Shown: in pieces, positions 1-6,417 of the stretch
Numbering within the stretch: position 1 is the first letter of the stretch
How the letters are laid out: every line of letters begins with the position of its first letter
Source: RPQJ01 sp963754535
GTDB lineage: Bacteria; Pseudomonadota; Gammaproteobacteria; Steroidobacterales; Steroidobacteraceae
Reading direction: 5' to 3'
Assembly: GCA_963754535.1 (NCBI GenBank)
Contig: CAVWGG010000006.1
Span: forward strand, 186,001 to 250,000
DNA: 64,000 bases
Program-made: the position numbers and the translations under genes
The notes under the pieces: model-generated
What the model was told of the DNA's origin: nothing
Seen by the model: only the letters and a program-made list of their open reading frames with translations
Databases searched by the model: none

Positions 1-698
1 GCGATCGACATGACATCCGGCAGCGTACCGAAATTGAGTTCCCACACCGGGAAGGTCGTGAGCCGCTCATTGCCCATCACGCCGATGTAGAGTTCGCGCC
101 CTTCGATGTATTCCTCGACCAGCGCGTCCGAATTCGTCTGCTCGTGGATGAATTCGACGCGTTCGCGCAGCTTCTGGCCGTCGTAGACGATCGAAGCCTG
201 CGAAATGCCGAGCGAGGCGTCCTCGGTGGCCGATTTCACGAACAGCGGAAACTTGAGCTTGCGCGGCTCGACGTAGCGGCGCTTGCGCGGGAGCAGCGCG
301 TGCCGTGCCGTGGGAATGCGGTGGTAGGCCAGGATCTGCTTCGACAGCACCTTGTCGCGCGAGATCATCATGCCGCGCGGGTTGCAGCCGGTGTACGGCA
401 GGCGCATGAGTTCGAGGAAGGCCACCACGTACTGGTCGTAGGTGACGATGCCCTGGAACTCCTCGAGCAGGTTGAAGGCGATGTCAGGCTTCCACTCCAT
501 GATCGTGGAGCGGAGTTCGGCCAGGTTGTCGCCCATGCCGAGCACCTTCACTTCGTGCCCCATCGCCTTCAGCGACGAGGTCACGTCGTATTCGGTGCGC
601 CACTCGTCGATCTCCTGGATGGAGTAGCCGTCGGTGGATTCGGGGGGCACCAGCGTTTCGTGCACGAGCACGAGCACGCGCAGGGGCTTCTTGGTCAT
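1..698 (-). CDS. ATP-grasp (D-Ala-D-Ala ligase / RimK-like) carboxylate-amine ligase, 3' end outside window
   Basis: Reading down from an ATG at 698 gives 232 residues with no stop before the window edge. The start MTKKPLRVLVLVHETLVPP is followed by a pre-ATP-grasp region (residues about 1-100) and then the lysine-containing strand (KFPLFVKSATEDASLGI) and a VEEYIEGRELYIGVMG stretch, typical of ATP-grasp enzymes related to D-alanine-D-alanine ligase. This fold activates a carboxylate with ATP and joins it to an amine. The C-terminal metal-binding part is not visible, so catalytic completeness cannot be judged. The start codon overlaps the stop of the upstream zinc-peptidase gene (ATGA), so the two are translationally coupled. 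The substrate is unknown; being in an operon with a peptidase-like protein makes peptide ligation or modification plausible rather than cell-wall D-Ala-D-Ala synthesis. Confidence 0.85.
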   Translation of the reverse strand, partial: MTKKPLRVLVLVHETLVPPESTDGYSIQEIDEWRTEYDVTSSLKAMGHEVKVLGMGDNLAELRSTIMEWKPDIAFNLLEEFQGIVTYDQYVVAFLELMRLPYTGCNPRGMMISRDKVLSKQILAYHRIPTARHALLPRKRRYVEPRKLKFPLFVKSATEDASLGISQASIVYDGQKLRERVEFIHEQTNSDALVEEYIEGRELYIGVMGNERLTTFPVWELNFGTLPDVMSI

Positions 699-1732
699 AG
701 GGCGTAGTTCTCGCGGTCCCGCAACAGCGTTTCGAGCATGATGCGTTCGAGCATCACGAGCACTTCCCGCTTGGTGTCGCGCTGGTTGTGACTGAGCCGC
801 AGGTTCATCAGACGTGCGCGCTGTGTCGCTATTTTCAGTACGTGCCGGACCAGGTACGGATGCATTCTCGCACGGCGGATCATCAGGCGCTCGACCTGCG
901 GCTGGACCTTGCGCAGGAAACGGCCCGCTTGCAGGCCGTGCGGATGGTCCCCGACCGTACCGAAAACCCGCAGCAGGCGGCGATCGTACGTGCGCGCCGT
1001 GTCCAGTTCGTAACGGCGCTGCTTGCGCCGGTAGTGCTCACGCAGCGTGCGGGTGTTCTCGGACAGCGGCTCGATGACTTCGCGGCTCAGGCGCAGCGCA
1101 CGCTTGCCCTGCAGGTTGCGCATCGTCGCATCGACGTAGTCTAGCTTGCGCAGCGCGGGCCAGCCGGCGTACTGGCTGCGCCAGCGCGAGTAGCGTGGCA
1201 GCCAGACGGCGAACGTCTCGGCGAAGTCCTCGGTCGGATGGCTTTGCGCGTACCAGTGGCCGAGGTGCAGCACGAACCTGCGGCTGGCCGGCCGCGGAAA
1301 GTACCGTGAAGGATAGCGACGCGAAGCCTTGCCGAACGTATCGCGCCACGTCTTGCGCCGGCGCAGGCCGAACGCGGTGTCGATCGCGTGCCCGGTCTCG
1401 TGGCGCAGGATGCGCATCAGCCACTTGTCGTTGCCACCCTCCACCTCGTGCATGAAGCGTCGTTCGAGGCGCTGCAGCCGCGGGTGTGCCAGGTAGAAAG
1501 GAATGGCGACACCTGGAATGCCATCCGGTGAGAACCATTCTTCGGACAGCCAGAGGTGCGGTCGGAAAATGATGCCTTTGAGCCGCAGCTCCTCGTAGAG
1601 CCGCTGCACGGCGTCGTCGAGGCCCGATCGCGCCAGGGACAGGCGCAGGTCGCAGAAGCGCATGTCGAGCAGCGCTTCGTCGTCGAGCCGCGTCCACGCC
1701 GGCTCGCGCAACCGCCGCCGACGGGGCTTCAC
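695..1732 (-). CDS. putative zinc-binding metallopeptidase, cytoplasmic
   Basis: The protein is 345 aa if started at the GTG at 1732, which overlaps the stop of the upstream fusion gene by 4 bp (GTGA); an ATG at 1768 would add 12 residues but overlap more deeply. The metal motif HETGHAID sits near residue 110, and a downstream PTEDFAETFAVW segment supplies the likely third ligand, an arrangement seen in the gluzincin-like 'putative zinc-binding metallopeptidase' family. There is no signal peptide or membrane segment. The C-terminal half is Arg-rich and helical. It is the middle gene of a coupled three-gene operon ending with an ATP-grasp ligase. The substrate is not known; the coupling suggests that ligase and peptidase act on the same molecule. 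Confidence 0.75.
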   Translation of the reverse strand: MKPRRRRLREPAWTRLDDEALLDMRFCDLRLSLARSGLDDAVQRLYEELRLKGIIFRPHLWLSEEWFSPDGIPGVAIPFYLAHPRLQRLERRFMHEVEGGNDKWLMRILRHETGHAIDTAFGLRRRKTWRDTFGKASRRYPSRYFPRPASRRFVLHLGHWYAQSHPTEDFAETFAVWLPRYSRWRSQYAGWPALRKLDYVDATMRNLQGKRALRLSREVIEPLSENTRTLREHYRRKQRRYELDTARTYDRRLLRVFGTVGDHPHGLQAGRFLRKVQPQVERLMIRRARMHPYLVRHVLKIATQRARLMNLRLSHNQRDTKREVLVMLERIMLETLLRDRENYAL

Positions 1733-3246
1733 GCCGACACTCCGCCCGTCGCCAGGCGCGCAATGCATCGCTCTGCCGCAACGTCGAGCTGGTCGCGGCC
1801 CGCGAGCCGGCCGAGCGCGGCCGCGGGTAACGCATCGACACCGTATTGCAGGCCGAACAGCGTGCCGACGAGTCCTGCAACCAGGGCCGTATCGTCACGG
1901 ACGCTGCCCCTTGCTTCTGCCATGGCCGCATCGAAATCCCGGGCGTCGGTGACGATGCGACGCGCGATTGCGAGAGCCTGCAGCACGTCGATGGCGCCGC
2001 CGATCGCCTTGGCGCCAACGGCAGCTGGCGCGGTGGTCAGCGCGGCCTGCACGTCTTTACGCAGTGGCTTGGCTGACCAGCAGCCTGCCAGGGGTTCGGG
2101 GATGGCGTGCAGCCACTTCTGCGACGGCTGGCCATGCAGTGCGCTGACCAGCATCGCCGAGTAGGCGCGACAGGCATCGAGGATCAGCGGCGACTGGTGC
2201 GTGGTGCGCGAACACTCGGCGGCGAGTGTGATGGCCGCGACGGGATCGTTGCCTGCGAACAGTGTGGCGGCGAGAACGCGGGGCAGGCTCGTAGCAGCGG
2301 CGTCCTGCGGATCGTGCGAACCGGCCATCGGCAAGCTGCGCCAGCGGAAGGTGGCGAGCGCTTTCGCGACATCGAGCGACGCGTGTGTTTCGCCGGGTTC
2401 GCCCGTGGCCGACAGGTATCCGTCCCTGAACCAGCGCCAGTAACGCTCGTTCTGGTCGCGCGCATCGCAGCGGCCAAGAGCGTCCAGGCTCTCGGCAAGA
2501 CAGAGCGCAAGCGACGTGTGCTGCGTCCAGGCCAGCGGCGAGGCTTGCGCTGCAGCGGCTGCGCGCGTGGCGCCGAGCGCGTCGCCCAGCGCGAGCCCGA
2601 ACCAACCCCCGCGCACGCGCTGCTCCAGCGTAAGACCCTTGGCCGGCCCCGACGATTTCGAGGCGACCTTCACCCCTGGCCGCAACGGTTGCCACGTGCG
2701 TACGAATTCCTCCTGCTCGCTGGTTTCCGGCACCTGCAGCCACGACCGCGATTGCCGGCACTGCTGCCAGTAGTCGGCGAGTTCCATAAGCGCGGCCTCG
2801 CCCCCGCCGGGATTGCGCTCGGCGAGCCAGCAGCCGGCGACCATCGCGCTGCGGCCGATGCCGGCCCGGCAATGCAGGTACACGCAATGCCCGGTCGCGA
2901 GAGCATCATCCAGCATCGCCAGGATACGGTCCATGGTCGCGCGGTCGGCCGGTACACCGTGATCTGGAATCGGTTGGCGCAGATAGTCGATGCGCCGTCC
3001 CGACGATGTTTCGACCGGCAGGTGCCTGTCGTAGGCCGGACGTTCGTCCGGCTCGGTCAGGTCGATGAAGCAGGTAATCCCGGCCCCGAGGAACCGGCTC
3101 AACCGATCCATCGACCGGGCGCGCGACCGCGAGCCCGGATGTTCGCCCACCAGGAAGCGGCCCGGCACGACCCAATACGTAGTGTCGATGGGACGTGGCC
3201 TGGTCCAGTCGGGTCCGGCGCTGGCTGCTGGCGTCTTCGGCGTCAT
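1729..3246 (-). CDS. fusion of dual-specificity/Tyr phosphatase and degenerate ADP-ribosylglycohydrolase domain
   Basis: The 505-aa protein (ATG 3246; alternative ATG 3255) has two domains. Residues about 20-185 form a Cys-based phosphatase with the P-loop HCRAGIGRS (124-132) and a general-acid candidate in PDHGVP (about 93-98). Residues about 205-500 resemble the DraG/ADP-ribosylglycohydrolase family, starting RVRGGWFGLALGDALGA. The usual first metal motif T-D-D-T reads TQHT (241-244), and the C-terminal D-x-D-T reads RDDT (449-452), so several metal ligands are missing. The phosphatase half looks active and the hydrolase half may only bind ADP-ribose or protein. It heads the coupled operon with the zinc peptidase and ATP-grasp genes and is divergent from the permease at 3329. 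The role is unknown; a regulatory module reading phospho- or ADP-ribosyl marks is an inference. Confidence 0.75.
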   Translation of the reverse strand: MTPKTPAASAGPDWTRPRPIDTTYWVVPGRFLVGEHPGSRSRARSMDRLSRFLGAGITCFIDLTEPDERPAYDRHLPVETSSGRRIDYLRQPIPDHGVPADRATMDRILAMLDDALATGHCVYLHCRAGIGRSAMVAGCWLAERNPGGGEAALMELADYWQQCRQSRSWLQVPETSEQEEFVRTWQPLRPGVKVASKSSGPAKGLTLEQRVRGGWFGLALGDALGATRAAAAAQASPLAWTQHTSLALCLAESLDALGRCDARDQNERYWRWFRDGYLSATGEPGETHASLDVAKALATFRWRSLPMAGSHDPQDAAATSLPRVLAATLFAGNDPVAAITLAAECSRTTHQSPLILDACRAYSAMLVSALHGQPSQKWLHAIPEPLAGCWSAKPLRKDVQAALTTAPAAVGAKAIGGAIDVLQALAIARRIVTDARDFDAAMAEARGSVRDDTALVAGLVGTLFGLQYGVDALPAAALGRLAGRDQLDVAAERCIARLATGGVSA

Positions 3247-3328
3247 TGGCTCCATGATAAGGCAACGGGGTGCGGCTGCCCGTGCGGCTGTGAGAGACTT
3301 GGGCCAAATTCGCAAGGGGGAGAACTTC

Positions 3329-4777
3329 GTGCTGAAACAGCTGGCAGCCCGCAAATCGGTGGCTGCGATCACTCGCGAGATCGAATCCGGGCCCAAGCTG
3401 AACCGCGTACTGGACCGCCGAGCGCTGACCTCCGTCGGCCTGGGGTCGATGATCGGCAGCGGCATCTTCGTGCTCACGGGCACCGTGGCCGCCCAACACA
3501 CCGGCCCGGCCGTCACCCTCGCCTTCCTGGTGGCCGCGATCGGTTGCGGCCTGGCGGCCCTCTGCTACGCCGAGCTGGCCTCGATGATCCCGATTTCGGG
3601 CAGCGCCTACAGCTACACGTACGCGACGCTCGGCGAAGGAGTTGCCTGGTTCGTCGGCTGGAACCTCGCGCTGGAATACGTGATGTCGGGTGCGGCCGTC
3701 GCGGTCGGATGGTCCGGCTACGTCGTCAACCTGCTCGCCGAGTTCGGCCTCCACCTGCCCGACGCGCTCACCAACGCGCCGCTGGGCAAGGGCGCAGGAA
3801 ATCACCTGGTGACGACGGGGGCGTTGGTCAATGTGCCGGCCGTGCTCATCGTCGCGCTGCTCACGTGGGTCTGCTACGTCGGCGTGAAGCAGTCGACGCG
3901 CGTCAACAACGTGATGGTGGTCATCAAGATCCTGATCATCATCCTGTTCATCGCGGTCGGCATCAAATACGTTTCACCCGACCTCTGGCAACCCTACCTT
4001 CCCGCGAATACGGGCAACTCCGGCGAGTTCGGGTTCAGCGGCGTCATGCAGGGTGCCGCGATCATCTTCTTCGCCTACATCGGCTTCGACCAGGCCGCGA
4101 CGACGGCGCAGGAAGCCCGCAATCCGCAGCGCGACGTGCCGTGGGGCATCATCGCCGCGCTGCTCATCGCGACGACGCTGTATGTCCTGATGTCTGCCGT
4201 GATGACGGGCATGGTGTCTTACACGGAACTGAACGTCGCGGCGCCGGTCGCCGTCGCGCTCGACGCGCACCCGGAACTGAAGTGGCTCGGGCTGCCCGTC
4301 AAGATCGGCGCGATCGTCGGCCTCACGTCGGTGATCCTCATGTCGCTGCTCGGCCAGCCCCGCATTTTCATGGCGATGTCGCGCGACGGCCTGTTGCCGC
4401 CGGCGATGCAGAAGGTGCACCCGAAATACCGCACACCGCACGTGGCGACGATCGTCACGGGCGTGGTGGCCGCGTTCTTCGCCGGCGTCTTCCCGCTCGA
4501 CGTGCTCGGCGAGCTGATCTCGATCGGCATCCTGCTCGCGTTCACCGCGGTGTGCGCCGGCGTCGTCGTGCTGCGTCGCACGCAGCCCGACATGGCGCGC
4601 CCGTTCCGCGTACCGTTCGCCACGTTCACCGGCGTGGCCGGCGTGCTCATCTGCCTCGCCATGACGGTCTACCTGCCGCACGACACCTGGATCCGGCTGG
4701 CGGTGTGGACGGCGATCGGGTTCCTCATCTACTTCCTGTACGGCTACAAGCACTCGCGGATCCGGCAGCAGGTCTGA
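3329..4777 (+). CDS. APC-family amino-acid permease (cationic amino-acid transporter type)
   Basis: The GTG at 3329 follows a purine-rich ribosome site (gggggaga, 3316-3323) and gives 482 aa, the usual length for this family. The first membrane helix carries the conserved GLGSMIGSGIFVLTG motif, and about twelve hydrophobic segments follow, with the consensus FFAYIGFDQAATTAQEARNPQRDVPWGI in the sixth-to-seventh helix region. These features match the CAT-like branch of the amino acid-polyamine-organocation superfamily, inner-membrane uptake systems for amino acids. Longer upstream starts exist but would overlap the divergent phosphatase fusion. The substrate cannot be told from sequence. The gene is followed by a long non-coding stretch and appears monocistronic. 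Confidence 0.88.
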   Translation: MLKQLAARKSVAAITREIESGPKLNRVLDRRALTSVGLGSMIGSGIFVLTGTVAAQHTGPAVTLAFLVAAIGCGLAALCYAELASMIPISGSAYSYTYATLGEGVAWFVGWNLALEYVMSGAAVAVGWSGYVVNLLAEFGLHLPDALTNAPLGKGAGNHLVTTGALVNVPAVLIVALLTWVCYVGVKQSTRVNNVMVVIKILIIILFIAVGIKYVSPDLWQPYLPANTGNSGEFGFSGVMQGAAIIFFAYIGFDQAATTAQEARNPQRDVPWGIIAALLIATTLYVLMSAVMTGMVSYTELNVAAPVAVALDAHPELKWLGLPVKIGAIVGLTSVILMSLLGQPRIFMAMSRDGLLPPAMQKVHPKYRTPHVATIVTGVVAAFFAGVFPLDVLGELISIGILLAFTAVCAGVVVLRRTQPDMARPFRVPFATFTGVAGVLICLAMTVYLPHDTWIRLAVWTAIGFLIYFLYGYKHSRIRQQV

Positions 4778-4875
4778 CCTGCGCGCTTGCAGCGTCCAGT
4801 GGCGTCTGTTCGTCGCTGCTGGGCGCCCTGACTTTTCGGGCGTGCAGGATGGTGCAAGCGCGTGGTAATGCCGGG

Positions 4876-4950
4876 CGATCGATCCGGGGCCTTTCCCAGA
4901 GCTTGGAAAGGCAGACACGCGCTCTGGGAAAGGCCCCGGACCGACCGCTC
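4876..4950 (+). repeat. hairpin repeat copy A (conserved-loop family)
   Basis: Twenty-base perfect arms at 4883-4902 and 4921-4940 flank an 18-nt centre containing GAAAGGCAGACA (4906-4917). The complementarity extends outward with about three mismatches to roughly 4873 and 4950. The 16-mer GGAAAGGCAGACACGC at 4905-4920 is identical in copies B (reverse strand) and C, while the arm sequence is different in each. The outer GATCGATC/CCGACC resembles the outer ends of the other copies. Confidence 0.85.
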
Positions 4951-4966
4951 GCGATTCAGCGCCTGA

Positions 4967-4994
4967 GCAATTTCCCGGCACGCCGGAAAATTGC
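4967..4994. repeat. small inverted repeat, possible hairpin
   Basis: The arms GCAATTTCCCGGC and GCCGGAAAATTGC pair over 13 bases with one mismatch around a two-base centre. It lies 190 bp after the permease stop. A transcription-end role is possible but there is no T-tract. Confidence 0.4.
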
Positions 4995-5113
4995 ACGGCG
5001 CAAGTAGCGTCGACGAAGCGCCTATGGAGCGAGGTTACTTCCGTTTGGCAGTTCCAGCAGATTTCATCTGACGCTGCGGTTTCCGCACCTCGACTTCACC
5101 TGCACCGTGCGAT

Positions 5114-5133
5114 GTTTTCGGCGCGCCGAAAAC
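5114..5133. repeat. perfect 20-bp palindrome
   Basis: The sequence GTTTTCGGCGCGCCGAAAAC is its own reverse complement. It sits 24 bp before hairpin copy B. It may be a binding site for a dimeric protein or simply part of the repeat-rich stretch; no function can be assigned. Confidence 0.4.
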
Positions 5134-5157
5134 GAGCCCAGGCGCCGCGTCTCAGAG

Positions 5158-5227
5158 GGTCGATCCACTCGTTCTGCCCGAGCGCGTGTCTGCCTTTCCG
5201 CGCTCGGGCAGAACGAGTGGATCGACC
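5158..5227 (-). repeat. hairpin repeat copy B (conserved-loop family)
   Basis: Two perfect 29-bp arms (5158-5186 and 5199-5227) flank a 12-nt loop (5187-5198) that is the exact reverse complement of GAAAGGCAGACA, the loop of copies A and C. The outer ends are GGTCGATCC/GGATCGACC. It is the longest uninterrupted stem in the family. The stem sequence has no relation to that of A apart from the ends and the loop. Confidence 0.9.
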
Positions 5228-5309
5228 ATCAGGGGCCGCTCTCCTGGCTCGATCCGATCGCCGCGAAAACCCGACCGGCGCAACGAAAGCGACGGCGAAA
5301 ACCGCAGCG

Positions 5310-6254
5310 CTACAGCTCTTCCCAGGGCTCACGCCCCGACGAGAACGGCGTCACTGTCGCGTCTACGGCTGCGGCGCGGCGAGCCTCGAGGCCGGCGAAG
5401 TCGAACGACTTCGGATCCGCGAGGTGCGACGTTGTGACGTTGCTCAGTGAGGAGAAGATCGCCTCGGTGCGCCCGGGAAACTCGCGCTCCCAGTCGGTCA
5501 GCATCTTCTTCACGATGACCCGCTGCAGGTGCTGCTGCGAGCCGCACAGCGTGCACGGAATGATGGGGAACTGCCGGGCGCGCGCATAACGTTCGATCTC
5601 GCGCTCCGGCACGTAGGCCAGCGGCCGGATCACGATGTGCCGGCGGTCCTCCGAGAGCAATTTCGGCGGCATCGACTTCATGCGACCGCCGAAGAACATG
5701 TTCAGGAACAGCGTCTCGACGATGTCGTCGCGATGGTGCCCGAGCGCCACCTTCGTGATTCCGTTCTCCGAGGCGTAGCGATACAGCGCGCCCCGCCGCA
5801 GCCGCGAGCAGAGTCCGCACATCGTGCGACCCTCGGGGATCACGCGCTTCACGACGCGATACGTGTCCTGCTCGATGACGTGGAACGGCACAGCGAGCGC
5901 CGTCAGGTAGTCGGGCAGCACGCGTCCGGGAAAGCCGGGCTGCTTCTGGTCTAGGTTCACTGCGACGAGGTCGAAGTGCACGGGCGCGCTCCGTTGCAGC
6001 GAAAGCAGCACGTCGAGCAGCGTGTACGAATCCTTGCCGCCCGAGAGGCAGACCATGACCCGGTCGCCGTCCTCGATCATGCGGAAGTCTTCGATGGCTT
6101 TGCCGACGAGCCCGCGCAGTCGGGCCTGCAGGCGCTTGAAGGTTTTTGACGTGTGGGGCTGGGACGCGCGATGTTCCAGGGCCGCAGCTGTCGCCGGGCC
6201 TGCCTCGGTCGGGGCAAGGACCGGATCGAGCGTCAAATGCTTGTGCCGGTTCAC
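5310..6254 (-). CDS. ttcA: tRNA 2-thiocytidine synthetase TtcA
   Basis: The 314-aa protein from a GTG start at 6254 is close in length to E. coli TtcA. It has the PP-loop SGGKDS (about residue 74), the paired CxxC motif MCGLCSRLRRG that holds the iron-sulfur cluster together with a later cysteine (IPCTLCGS), and the conserved GHHRDDIVETLFLNMFFGG stretch. TtcA activates C32 of certain tRNAs with ATP and replaces oxygen by sulfur. The gene stands alone, divergent from the histidine kinase at 6418 and convergent with the permease across the repeat-rich gap. The first 45 residues are variable, so a later start is possible. Confidence 0.95.
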   Translation of the reverse strand: MNRHKHLTLDPVLAPTEAGPATAAALEHRASQPHTSKTFKRLQARLRGLVGKAIEDFRMIEDGDRVMVCLSGGKDSYTLLDVLLSLQRSAPVHFDLVAVNLDQKQPGFPGRVLPDYLTALAVPFHVIEQDTYRVVKRVIPEGRTMCGLCSRLRRGALYRYASENGITKVALGHHRDDIVETLFLNMFFGGRMKSMPPKLLSEDRRHIVIRPLAYVPEREIERYARARQFPIIPCTLCGSQQHLQRVIVKKMLTDWEREFPGRTEAIFSSLSNVTTSHLADPKSFDFAGLEARRAAAVDATVTPFSSGREPWEEL

Positions 6255-6417
6255 GGTTTCACCGTTCGCTGGTCCTTATTCTGTCAACTGCCCGCGAGGG
6301 TCGCCGACGGGAAGATCTCGAAAACGCTGCCAAGATGCAAATCACTCATCACACGCCGGGCCAACCCGGCATGGTATCGCACGCTGCCACCGTGCTGCGC
6401 GACGGGACTGCGCCCGC

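Larger units (their letters stand above)
4778..5309. other. 532-bp non-coding stretch between permease and ttcA, rich in inverted repeats
   Basis: No convincing gene lies here; short open frames are by-products of the palindromes. It holds two long hairpin repeats of the conserved-loop family (4876-4950 and 5158-5227), a 13-bp imperfect inverted repeat at 4967-4994 and a perfect 20-bp palindrome at 5114-5133. The permease and ttcA converge on it, so some of these may end transcription, but none is followed by a clear T-run. Confidence 0.7.

Noticed and set aside
2107..5007. A 966-codon plus-strand frame across the phosphatase fusion and permease
   Set aside because: It runs antisense to one real gene and out of frame over another, with low-complexity Arg/Gly content.
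5107..5450. Overlapping small open frames in the hairpin region before ttcA
   Set aside because: They arise from reading through both arms of the palindrome, have no ribosome site, and part of them overlaps ttcA on the other strand.
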